Origin: an uncultured Oscillospiraceae bacterium
Lineage (GTDB): Bacteria; Bacillota; Clostridia; Oscillospirales; Oscillospiraceae
DNA: 64,000 nt
Reading direction: 5' to 3'
Assembly (NCBI GenBank): GCA_910584045.1
Contig: CAJTYO010000004.1
Coordinates: forward strand, 1-64,000
Positions 25,737 to 33,565 of the stretch are shown here, one piece after another. The notes below the pieces were generated by a model. It had not been told where the DNA came from. It saw only the letters and a list, made by a program, of their open reading frames with translations, and did no database searches. Position 1 is the stretch's first letter; every line of letters begins with the position of its first letter. A program made the position numbers and the translations under genes.

Positions 25737-26624
25737 ATGAAGAAGAAACGCTATTTCGGGCGCTTCACCCTGACGCTGCTGGCGGCGTTCTTCGCGCTGT
25801 GGTTCCTGCTGCCCACGGTGCTGACAATCTCCAACTCGTTTATGACCCAGTCGGAGATCAGCGCCAACTACGGCAAGGTCTTTGCCAACGTCTCCGGCAG
25901 CGACGGGAAGGCGTACATCGCCGATTCCGTCAATCTGAAGTTCATCCCGGACAAGGTGACCTTCAACCAATACCTGGCCGTGCTGCTGCGCAGCCCGGAT
26001 TATCTGCTGAAATTCTGGAACTCAGTGATACTGGTGGTGCCCATCGTGCTGCTGCAGCTGGTGGTGGCCTCGATCACGGCCTATGGCTTCACCCGCTGGC
26101 GGGGGAAGGTGCGCTCGTTCCTGTTTTTCTTCTATGTGATACTGATGCTGATGCCCACGCAGGTCACACTGGTGCCCAACTATCTGGTCAGCGATTGGGT
26201 GGGGCTTCTCAATACCCGGTGGGCCATTATCCTGCCCGGCGCGTTTGCGCCGTTTTCAGTGTTTCTGCTGACCAAGTCCATGCGGCGCATTCCCGCCGCG
26301 CTGATCGAGGCGGCCAAGCTGGACGGCTCCAGCGAGTGGCAGATATTCAAGGACATCTGTCTGCCCCAGTGCCGCAGCGCACTGTACTCCATCGCGATTC
26401 TGGTGTTTATCGACTATTGGAACATGGTGGAGCAGCCCATCATCCTGCTCCCCGATGCGAACAAGCAGCCGCTGAGCGTCTACCTGTCCACCATCAACAC
26501 CAGCGAGGTAGGCCTGGCCTTTGCCATCGCTACGATCTACATGGTTCCCTCCCTCCTGCTGTTCCTCCATGGTGAGGACTATCTGGTGGAGGGCATTGCC
26601 CACCAGGGCTCGGTGAAGGGTTAA
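25737..26624 (+). CDS. carbohydrate ABC transporter permease, MalG/UgpE type
   Basis: A 295-residue permease with six predicted helices and the EAA loop (EAAKLDGSSEWQIFKDICLP). The ATG at 25737 follows the previous stop by one base; GGAGG lies six bases upstream. Residues 40-75 form an extra outer loop between the first two helices. It is the second half of the importer pore. Confidence 0.92.
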   Translation: MKKKRYFGRFTLTLLAAFFALWFLLPTVLTISNSFMTQSEISANYGKVFANVSGSDGKAYIADSVNLKFIPDKVTFNQYLAVLLRSPDYLLKFWNSVILVVPIVLLQLVVASITAYGFTRWRGKVRSFLFFFYVILMLMPTQVTLVPNYLVSDWVGLLNTRWAIILPGAFAPFSVFLLTKSMRRIPAALIEAAKLDGSSEWQIFKDICLPQCRSALYSIAILVFIDYWNMVEQPIILLPDANKQPLSVYLSTINTSEVGLAFAIATIYMVPSLLLFLHGEDYLVEGIAHQGSVKG

Positions 26625-26687
26625 GCCCGCCGGTCCGGGCGCGTTTGCGAATTTTCCCCCACTCCAGTTGAAAGGACGAGAGCACTT

Positions 26688-28784
26688 ATGGAAGTAAAGG
26701 AAAAGTCTAAGAAGAGGGAGCTCATCAAAACGATAGCGATCATCTTCCTGGTGATCCTGCTGATATTGACCTTTTTTTCCCAGACAATCATGAACTACTC
26801 CCTGCCGGAGGTATCCACCCAGCTGGTGTCCTCCGGAACCATCAACCCCAAGATCCGGGGCAACGGGACACTGACTGCCAACGAGAGCTATGAGGTCATC
26901 CTCAAGCAGACCAGAGAGGTCCGTTCCGTTTGCGTGAAGGTGGGCGACAAGGTGGAACAGGGGGACCTGCTCTTCGTCCTGGGCGACGTGGAGAGCGAGG
27001 AGCTGAAGACCGCCCAGGACAACCTGGATAAGCTGCGCATCGACTATCAGAAGCGGGTGCTGGAGCTGTCCAAGGGCTACGCCACAGACGACCAGAGCGT
27101 CAAGGCCATCCGGGAGGATCTGGAGCGGGCCTACGCCCAGCGGGACGCTAACAAGGTTACCGACGAGGAGGTGTCCTTCGCCAAGGGCGATCTGGCCACC
27201 GCCAAGAATAATCTCAGTCAGATCGAATTCACGCTGAAGGAGCTCAACGCACTCCAGACCGAGAACGAGGAGTACGCCAACGCCAAGGCGGAGGTGTCGG
27301 AGCTGGAGACCAAGGTCAAGACGCTGACAACGACCCTGGAGGGCTTCCAGGACGAGCTGGAAAAGCTGGACAGCGGCGCGGATGTGAGTGACGTCCGGAA
27401 GGTGCAGGATGCGCAGGCGGCGCTGGAAAAAGCGCAGTATGCGTGGCGCAGCGATTGGTTGGCGTATAAGAATACAATTCAACAGCTGTTTTCTTTTGTT
27501 CCGCAGGCAGGTACTTTAGACTTCTATTCAGATTCTCCTCAAACAATTAACTTGACACAGCAAATGTACATCGAAACTTTTTTCACCCAAAATAATGTGT
27601 CGACGATAAAACCTGTTGATCCATCTAATCCCTCTGGAAAAGATGACGCAGGTGTTGTTTCCTATGCTGCAGGGGCTGCCAAGGATTATTCAGAGCACAA
27701 AAAAGCCTACGATGCTCTTCTGGCCGACCAGCAGGATGTAGAAGCTAAGACACAGGCGCTTCAGCGGCTCCAGCAGGACAGCAGCATCTCCTCCGGTACC
27801 GTCTACGAGCAGCGGCGCACCATACAGAACAAGATCGACGAGACAAACATCGAGCTGTCCGCCGCTCAGCAGGACCTGCGCAGCGCCCAGCAGCGCATGG
27901 AGAACGCATCCAGCAATGACAGCCAGCTGAAGGCGGAGATTCGCAGCTATGAGGCCTCCCAAAGGGCCCAGCAGGCCAGTATCACCGCCCTGGAGGGAAC
28001 TCTGGCCGAGCTGCAGGAGAAGCAGACCGCCTATAAGACCGCTCTGGAGACGGTTGCCTCCAAGGAGCGGGAGCTGGCCACCGCCCTGTCCGGCAAGGAC
28101 TTCGACAAGCAGCTCAACAACCTGGACCTCCAGGCCATGAGTTTGGAGATCGAGAAGCAGCAGGAGCTGGTGGATAAGTATCAGAAGGACTCCGTGGACG
28201 CGGAAATTCTCTCCAAGGTCTCCGGCGTGATCAGCGCCATCAATGTCACCGCCGGGAAGGACACCACCCCCGACCAGGCCATGGCCGTCATCGACGTGGT
28301 GGATCAGGGTTACATTATCAAGGTGCCTGTCACCAACGAGCAGGCCAAGCAGGTCAAGGTGGGCGACAGTGCCGAGGTGACCAACTACCGCTGGGGCGGC
28401 GACATCAAGGCAGTTCTGGAGTCCATCGCCCCCGATCCCTCCAGCGGCGGACAGAAGAAGCTGCTGATCTTCCGGGTCAGCGGCGACGTGGAGGCCGGGG
28501 CCAACATCAGCCTGTCCATCGGACAGCGCAGCACCGTCATGGACACCATCGTGCCCAAGAGTGCCATCCGGGAGGACGCCAACGGGAAATTCGTCCTGGT
28601 GGTCACCGCCAGGAGCACGCCTCTGGGCAACCGCTACACGGCGACCCGGGCCGAGGTGCAGATCCTGGGGGAGGATGATACCAGCGCGGCCGTCTCCGGC
28701 CTGGCCGCCAACGACTACGTCATCACCACCTCCTCCAAGCCCCTCGATCCAGGCAGTCAGGTGAGGATGGTGGAGAATCCATGA
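26688..28784 (+). CDS. membrane-fusion (HlyD/MacA-like) protein with long coiled coil
   Basis: A 698-residue protein with one N-terminal membrane helix (about 15-34, TIAIIFLVILLILTFFS), then a beta-barrel/lipoyl start (TREVRSVCVKVGDKVEQGDLLF) as in RND or MacA adaptors, a very long coiled coil (about 105-490) and the returning lipoyl and barrel parts (ISAINVTAGKDTTPD, VDQGYIIKVPV). It would link an inner-membrane transporter to the cell wall or outside. A segment at about 27425-27715 is much more AT-rich than the rest and uses different codons. Its presence in an importer operon is unusual. Confidence 0.87.
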   Translation: MEVKEKSKKRELIKTIAIIFLVILLILTFFSQTIMNYSLPEVSTQLVSSGTINPKIRGNGTLTANESYEVILKQTREVRSVCVKVGDKVEQGDLLFVLGDVESEELKTAQDNLDKLRIDYQKRVLELSKGYATDDQSVKAIREDLERAYAQRDANKVTDEEVSFAKGDLATAKNNLSQIEFTLKELNALQTENEEYANAKAEVSELETKVKTLTTTLEGFQDELEKLDSGADVSDVRKVQDAQAALEKAQYAWRSDWLAYKNTIQQLFSFVPQAGTLDFYSDSPQTINLTQQMYIETFFTQNNVSTIKPVDPSNPSGKDDAGVVSYAAGAAKDYSEHKKAYDALLADQQDVEAKTQALQRLQQDSSISSGTVYEQRRTIQNKIDETNIELSAAQQDLRSAQQRMENASSNDSQLKAEIRSYEASQRAQQASITALEGTLAELQEKQTAYKTALETVASKERELATALSGKDFDKQLNNLDLQAMSLEIEKQQELVDKYQKDSVDAEILSKVSGVISAINVTAGKDTTPDQAMAVIDVVDQGYIIKVPVTNEQAKQVKVGDSAEVTNYRWGGDIKAVLESIAPDPSSGGQKKLLIFRVSGDVEAGANISLSIGQRSTVMDTIVPKSAIREDANGKFVLVVTARSTPLGNRYTATRAEVQILGEDDTSAAVSGLAANDYVITTSSKPLDPGSQVRMVENP
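27425..27715 (+). other. AT-rich segment within the membrane-fusion gene
   Basis: About 97 codons in frame have much lower GC than the flanking gene and use AT-ending codons. The coded residues interrupt the coiled coil with a Pro/Ser/Asn-rich stretch. The sharp change at both sides suggests acquisition of this part by recombination. Confidence 0.6.
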
Positions 28785-29896
28785 CCAGGCCGAATCTGTT
28801 CCGGCGCATTCTCACAGCCCTGAAGGGGTTCGGCTTCAAGCAGTGGTTTCTGGTGCTGCTCAACGTGATTTTAACAGCCGGGGCCATCGGCTGCGCCCTG
28901 GGGCTGCGGTCCGTGGGCGGTATGCTGGAAAGCCTCACCGCCGCCGAACGGTTCCAGGGGGCGGGGGATATGCGCTATGCCCAGCTGGCCTGTTATCTGC
29001 CGGTGGACGGCGGGAAGACAGAGGACGACATATACGCCTTCCAGCAGAGCCTGGAGAGTAAGATGGTGGAGCAGTCACTGGAGGCCCCGGAGGGCGGGCG
29101 GCTGTATTTGGACGCCTACAGCGGGGAGGCCGGCGTGACCGTCCGCTCCGAGAACAGCGGCGGCGCCGAGGTGAAGGCCACGGGAGTGGGGGGGGATTTC
29201 TTCTATTTCCACCCCCTGCCGCTCCGCTCCGGCTCGTACATCAAGAGCGACGATCTGATGGACGATCTGGTGGTGCTGGATGAGGAGATGGCCTGGAAGC
29301 TCTTCGGCGGAACGAACCTGGCGGGAATGACCATGTACATCAACGGCGAGCCCTTCCTCATCTCCGGGGTCATCTCACGGGAGACGGACAGCGCCACCGG
29401 ACGGGCTTACACAGGGGACGGGGGCGTGTTTATGTCCTTCTCCGCCCTGCAGCGCCTGGCGGAGAAGACAACGGTTACGAGCTATGAGATCGTCATGCCA
29501 AACCCCATCACCGGTTACGCCAAGAGCATTGTGGAGGAGAGCTTCCCGGTGGGGAGCGGCGATGTGGTGGAAAATTCCAGCCGCTACAGCCTGCTCCACC
29601 TGTGGGAGGTCATCCGGAGCTTCGGAGAGCGCTCCATGCGGACCAACGGGGTCATTTACCCCTACTGGGAGAACGCCGTGCGCTTGACGGAGGACTATGC
29701 GGCGCTGCTGCTGGTGTTGGCGGTGCTGGCGGCTGTTCCGCCAGTGACATTCGCGCTGGTGCTCATTATACGGGACGTCCGGCGGGCTTACCGGTTCGCC
29801 AAGGTGAAGATACCGGAGAAGGTGGACGAGGCCGTGGAGAAGCACCGGGAGGAGCGGCTGGAAAACAAATACAAGAAGGACGGGGGAGGGGACTGA
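28781..29896 (+). CDS. MacB-like/FtsX-like membrane protein with periplasmic core domain
   Basis: A 371-residue protein with one N-terminal membrane helix (WFLVLLNVILTAGAIGCAL), an extracytoplasmic core of about 230 residues with the MacB pattern (VVLDEEMAWKLFGGTNLAGM and the PFLISGVISRE strand), and one C-terminal helix (LLLVLAVLAAVPPVTFALVLII). True MacB/FtsX proteins have four helices, so this is a reduced version. It overlaps the membrane-fusion gene by four bases, so the two are a unit like MacA-MacB without a dedicated exporter ATPase. Confidence 0.75.
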   Translation: MTRPNLFRRILTALKGFGFKQWFLVLLNVILTAGAIGCALGLRSVGGMLESLTAAERFQGAGDMRYAQLACYLPVDGGKTEDDIYAFQQSLESKMVEQSLEAPEGGRLYLDAYSGEAGVTVRSENSGGAEVKATGVGGDFFYFHPLPLRSGSYIKSDDLMDDLVVLDEEMAWKLFGGTNLAGMTMYINGEPFLISGVISRETDSATGRAYTGDGGVFMSFSALQRLAEKTTVTSYEIVMPNPITGYAKSIVEESFPVGSGDVVENSSRYSLLHLWEVIRSFGERSMRTNGVIYPYWENAVRLTEDYAALLLVLAVLAAVPPVTFALVLIIRDVRRAYRFAKVKIPEKVDEAVEKHREERLENKYKKDGGGD

Positions 29897-29899
29897 TCG

Positions 29900-31159
29900 A
29901 TGGCCAATCTGAGCCTGAGAAAGGTAAAAAAGGTATACGACAACACGGTGGTAGCGGTGCAGGCTTTCGATTTGGAGATCGCCGACAAGGAGTTCATCGT
30001 GCTGGTAGGCCCCTCCGGCTGCGGCAAGTCCACCACCCTGCGCATGGTGGCCGGCCTGGAGGAGATCACCGACGGGGAGATTTACATCGGCGGACGAAAG
30101 GTGAACACCGTGCCCCCCAAGGACCGGGACATCGCTATGGTGTTCCAGAGCTACGCTCTCTACCCCCACATGACCGTGTACGACAACATAGCCTATGGCC
30201 TGCGGCTGCGGAAGTTTCCCAAGAGGGTTATCGACCAGAAGGTCCGGGAGGCGGCGGAAATACTGGATATCACCGAGCTGCTCAAACGTAAGCCCAAGGC
30301 GCTCTCCGGCGGCCAGCGACAGCGGGTGGCCATCGGCCGGGCCATCGTGCGGGAGCCCCAGGTGTTTCTGATGGACGAACCCCTTTCCAATCTGGATGCC
30401 AAGCTGCGCAACCAGATGCGCTCGGAGATCATCAAGCTGCGCCAGAAAGTGAACACCACCTTTATCTACGTCACCCACGACCAGACGGAGGCCATGACAC
30501 TGGGCGACCGGATCGTCATCATGAAGGAGGGCTTCGTCCAGCAGGTGGGGACCCCCCAGGAGGTGTTCCACCACCCCTCCAATCTGTTTGTGGCTGGGTT
30601 CATCGGCACGCCGCAGATGAATATCTTTGACGCGCAGCTGATCAGCGAAGAGGGACGGTACTTCGTGGAGCTGGGCGGGGCGCGGGTGGAGCTCTCGCCG
30701 GAGAAGTCGGCTCGGCTGCGGGCCGGGGAGGTGGAGAGCCAGCCGGTGAAGCTGGGCCTGCGGCCCGAGCATCTGATGCTGACGGACCAGGACAATGCGG
30801 TTTTTGCGGCGGTGGATGTGAGCGAGATGATGGGCAGCACGGTTCATATCCACGTCAGCGCCTGCGGACGGGACGTGGTGATTGTGGTGCCCCTGGGAGA
30901 AGAGGAGGAGACGGAGAGCCTGCCCATGGGACAGCCGGTGCGCTTCATCTTCCGGGGCAGCGCCGCCCATGTGTTCGACGCGGAGACTGGGCACAACCTG
31001 GAGTACCGCCGGCAGGTGGCGGAGGAGACGCCCGGGACGGAGGAGACGGCGGCTCCGGTTGAGCCCGTTTCCGAGGAGGAAGAGGTCCCGCAGGCGGCGG
31101 AGGCTCCGGGTCTGCCGGAGGAGCTTCAGGGCGTGGACCCCTTTGCGGATGATGAATAA
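29900..31159 (+). CDS. carbohydrate ABC transporter ATP-binding protein, MalK/MsmK/UgpC type
   Basis: A 419-residue ATPase. Walker A GPSGCGKST (about 37-45), Q-loop VFQSYALYPHMTV, signature LSGGQRQR, Walker [17 protein letters not shown] and the H-loop VTHDQTEAMTL are intact, followed by TOBE/regulatory domains to about residue 370. The last 50 residues form a Glu/Pro-rich acidic tail not usual in the family. It can energise the permeases of this operon and might also serve the sialic acid importer at 44.8-48.2 kb, which has no ATPase; MsmK-type enzymes are known to be shared. Confidence 0.95.
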   Translation: MANLSLRKVKKVYDNTVVAVQAFDLEIADKEFIVLVGPSGCGKSTTLRMVAGLEEITDGEIYIGGRKVNTVPPKDRDIAMVFQSYALYPHMTVYDNIAYGLRLRKFPKRVIDQKVREAAEILDITELLKRKPKALSGGQRQRVAIGRAIVREPQVFLMDEPLSNLDAKLRNQMRSEIIKLRQKVNTTFIYVTHDQTEAMTLGDRIVIMKEGFVQQVGTPQEVFHHPSNLFVAGFIGTPQMNIFDAQLISEEGRYFVELGGARVELSPEKSARLRAGEVESQPVKLGLRPEHLMLTDQDNAVFAAVDVSEMMGSTVHIHVSACGRDVVIVVPLGEEEETESLPMGQPVRFIFRGSAAHVFDAETGHNLEYRRQVAEETPGTEETAAPVEPVSEEEEVPQAAEAPGLPEELQGVDPFADDE

Positions 31160-31165
31160 TTCCGG

Positions 31166-31202
31166 CCGGACCGGGGGCGGCGCCTCCGGTCCGGTTTGCT
31201 TT
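31166..31202 (+). terminator. terminator of the large ABC operon
   Basis: CCGGACCGG pairs with CCGGTCCGG across 11 nt, followed by TTTGCTTT, seven bases after the ATPase stop. Confidence 0.8.
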
Positions 31203-31318
31203 AGATGGAGGGCTCGGGCGGCTGAAGGAGGGCGGCGGTTATGCGTTGGAGATAAAACAAATGACGGGCCGGCAGGAGCTGAAATTACCCCTCCATATAG
31301 GGGTGGAAACAGGATAAA

Positions 31319-31338
31319 GTTGCACACAAACGTGCAAC
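31319..31338. repeat. GTTGCAC palindrome, copy 1
   Basis: GTTGCAC and GTGCAAC form a hairpin with a 6-nt loop. Its reverse complement differs by a single base from the hairpin at 51296-51315. It stands in a 350-bp gap without genes (31160-31534) that also holds a terminator-like hairpin at 31419-31452 and the GntR promoter. Confidence 0.45.
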
Positions 31339-31418
31339 CTTTCGAAAAAATTTATGCGCGTTTAAAGAGTCTTTACTTGACGGCCCCGCTGCTGCGGATT
31401 ATCATGAGGGATAAAGAG

Positions 31419-31452
31419 CAGGACAAACACATTTGTTTGCCCTGTTTTTATT
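31419..31452 (+). terminator. terminator-like hairpin before the GntR module
   Basis: CAGGACAAAC pairs with GTTTGCCCTG with one mismatch and is followed by TTTTTATT. It directly precedes the GntR promoter and may insulate the AT-rich module from upstream transcription. Confidence 0.5.
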
Positions 31453-31459
31453 ATATCTA

Positions 31460-31488
31460 TTGACAATAAAGGCAGAGTGTTTTATACT
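31460..31488 (+). promoter_or_regulatory. promoter of the GntR-ABC module
   Basis: TTGACA (31460-31465), 17-bp spacer, TATACT (31483-31488): near-consensus. Confidence 0.8.
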
Positions 31489-31510
31489 GTATTTGTAATC
31501 ACATAACAGT
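31486..31510 (+). promoter_or_regulatory. probable GntR (YtrA-type) operator
   Basis: A 25-bp imperfect palindrome, ACTGT at the left and ACAGT at the right with internal TGT and ACA, overlaps the end of the -10 box and the likely transcription start. It is well placed for autorepression by the GntR product encoded 25 bp downstream. Confidence 0.55.
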
Positions 31511-31534
31511 TTGAGACAGATTGGCGGTGAGAAA

Positions 31535-31912
31535 TTGGAAATCATAGTAAGCAATAAGGCAAGCCGGCCCTTATATGAGCAAATTTCTACACAGATTAAG
31601 GCGGCGATTATGAGTGGAGAATTAAAAACTGGCGAAGTAATTCCCTCTGTACGATCCTTGGCAAAATCTTTACACATTAGCATTTTAACTGTTCAGAAAG
31701 CATATTCCACGTTGCAGGAGGATGGTTTTATTGAAACCACCGCAGGAAAAGGGTGTTATGTATCGGCGCAAAATCAAGATTTTTATTTAGAAGAACAGCA
31801 GAAAAAGATTGAAGAAAAATTTGCTGAAGCGGTTGAGCTTGCCCGTTCTTGCGGTATTAAACTTGATAAACTGATAAACGTACTGACTCTTTTGTACGAG
31901 GAGGATGAATAA
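31535..31912 (+). CDS. GntR family transcriptional regulator, YtrA type
   Basis: A 125-residue repressor: N-terminal winged helix (RPLYEQISTQIKAAIMSGEL, IPSVRSLAKSLHISILTVQKAY, GFIETTAGKGCYV) followed by a short two-helix tail typical of the YtrA subfamily. The TTG at 31535 is taken as start because GGCGGTGAG precedes it and the family begins there. It precedes an ABC ATPase and permease, the standard YtrA arrangement, where it represses the operon until a cell-wall-active stress is sensed. The DNA here is clearly AT-richer than its surroundings. Confidence 0.92.
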   Translation: MEIIVSNKASRPLYEQISTQIKAAIMSGELKTGEVIPSVRSLAKSLHISILTVQKAYSTLQEDGFIETTAGKGCYVSAQNQDFYLEEQQKKIEEKFAEAVELARSCGIKLDKLINVLTLLYEEDE

Positions 31913-32775
31913 TGAACGGAAATGCAGTGACCGTATCAGGATTGACGAAAAGGTACGACGCTTTTGCGTTGTCAGACATATCGTTTGAAGTGCCGCAGGG
32001 TACTATAGTCGGACTAATCGGCGAAAATGGAGCAGGAAAAAGCACCATAATAAAGTCTATTTTAGGGCTGATACACAAGGATGGGGGCAGGATTTCGGTT
32101 TTAGGAAGCCCTATTGAAGAATTGCAGCCGGAGGTCAGGGAGGATATCGGCGTAGTTTTTGACGGAACGAATTTTTCGGAGGAGCTTACGCCAGAAAAAC
32201 TGAATAGGGTGCTCGGAGGAATTTACCGCTCCTGGGACGAAGCGTATTTCTTTGCTCTGCTGAAAAAGCTGTCCTTGCCTGCCGCAAAGAAAATTAAGTC
32301 CTTTTCCAAGGGCATGAAGGCAAAACTCTCTATTGCGGCGGCTTTTGCGCATCACCCAAAACTTTTGATTTTAGACGAAGCAACAAGTGGACTTGACCCT
32401 GTTGTGCGTGACGATATGCTGGATATGTTTCTCGACTTTGTGCAGGATGAAGAAAACTCCATTTTGGTATCATCACATATTACAGGCGATTTGGAAAAAG
32501 CGGCTGATTATATTGTTTTTATTCATGAGGGGCGGCTGATTTTTTCTAAGCCAAAAGATGAACTTCTTGAAAGCTATGGGATCGTTAAATGTGGGACGGC
32601 GCAGTTTGATATGATTGCCAGGCAGGACATGATCGCTTACCGAAAACAGGACTACGAATGGCAGGTTTTGGTGGCTGATAGAAACCGTGCCCAAAAGAAA
32701 TATCCGAAGGCTATGGTAATTCCGGCAGCGATTGATGAGATCATGCTGTTGTATGTAAAGGGGGAAATCGAATGA
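31912..32775 (+). CDS. ABC transporter ATP-binding protein (YtrB/BcrA-like)
   Basis: A 287-residue ATPase with Walker A GENGAGKST, a signature region SFSKGMKAKLS (degenerate, as in ABC-2 exporters), Walker B LLILDEATSGLD and a switch histidine in SSHITGDLE. The C-terminal 60 residues are the usual ABC-2 tail. Its start overlaps the GntR stop by one base and its end overlaps the permease start (ATGA). It would drive efflux or lipid movement together with the next protein. Confidence 0.93.
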   Translation: MNGNAVTVSGLTKRYDAFALSDISFEVPQGTIVGLIGENGAGKSTIIKSILGLIHKDGGRISVLGSPIEELQPEVREDIGVVFDGTNFSEELTPEKLNRVLGGIYRSWDEAYFFALLKKLSLPAAKKIKSFSKGMKAKLSIAAAFAHHPKLLILDEATSGLDPVVRDDMLDMFLDFVQDEENSILVSSHITGDLEKAADYIVFIHEGRLIFSKPKDELLESYGIVKCGTAQFDMIARQDMIAYRKQDYEWQVLVADRNRAQKKYPKAMVIPAAIDEIMLLYVKGEIE

Positions 32776-33410
32776 GCGGTCTTATTCGCAACAACTTTTA
32801 CGCAATGGAAAGCAATCTGAAGATATCCTTCATAATGGCGGCGGCACTGGTTTTTTCGCCGCTGATTATAAACAACGCGACTATCTACCCCATGATTATT
32901 GCGGTGCAGATATTTCTGTTTGTGGTAAATACGGGAACGGCGTTGCATGCTGACGAGGTGGCAAAGTGGAGTAAATTTGAACTAACATTGCCGGTTAAGC
33001 GCAGCGCTGTTATAGGCGCAAAGTATGTTACATTTGCAATCCTTATTGTTTGTGGATTGTTGATAGGTCTCTGTACTGCCGTTTGTATCAATCTTTCCGG
33101 GCAGACATGGCGCTTTTTATCGATCCTTTGGGGATATGAATACGGATTGGGCTTGTCAATTATTTCCGTTTCTCTGATGTACCCAATTATTTTGAAAGTC
33201 GGCACAGAAAAAAATGAGTTGGTTTTGCTGCTGTCTGCTTTTGCCGCTGTCGGTCTTATGTGCTTGATTGCGGCAGCTTTGTCCCCGGTAACAGGCGAGA
33301 TGAATTTACAGCATCCACTTGCAGGCATGACAAGCGTTTCTGCGGCTCTATTGATGTTCCCCGTATCTTTTGCTGTATCAGTGAATATCCATAAAAACAA
33401 GGAGTTTTGA
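32772..33410 (+). CDS. ABC-2 type permease
   Basis: A 212-residue membrane protein with six predicted helices, consistent with the small ABC-2 permeases that follow YtrA-type GntR regulators. Its codon use is AT-rich like the two upstream genes. After its stop no terminator is obvious, and the promoter for the giant gene follows within 100 bp. The exported compound is unknown. Confidence 0.85.
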   Translation: MSGLIRNNFYAMESNLKISFIMAAALVFSPLIINNATIYPMIIAVQIFLFVVNTGTALHADEVAKWSKFELTLPVKRSAVIGAKYVTFAILIVCGLLIGLCTAVCINLSGQTWRFLSILWGYEYGLGLSIISVSLMYPIILKVGTEKNELVLLLSAFAAVGLMCLIAAALSPVTGEMNLQHPLAGMTSVSAALLMFPVSFAVSVNIHKNKEF

Positions 33411-33506
33411 TCTGCAAATAGCAAAACCGGCCGGGTCAGTCCACGACAAGATAGCCGCACTGCGCGGTATGAATGGCAAAGCCGTTGGAGCGCAAAATAA
33501 AATCTC

Positions 33507-33535
33507 TTGCGAAACATCTGGCAATAGTGCATAAT
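33507..33535 (+). promoter_or_regulatory. promoter of the giant multidomain gene
   Basis: TTGCGA (33507-33512), 17-bp spacer, CATAAT (33530-33535). The ribosome site AAGGAGG follows at 33551-33557. Confidence 0.6.
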
Positions 33536-33565
33536 AGGGGCATATCCGTGAAGGAGGACCCCTCC

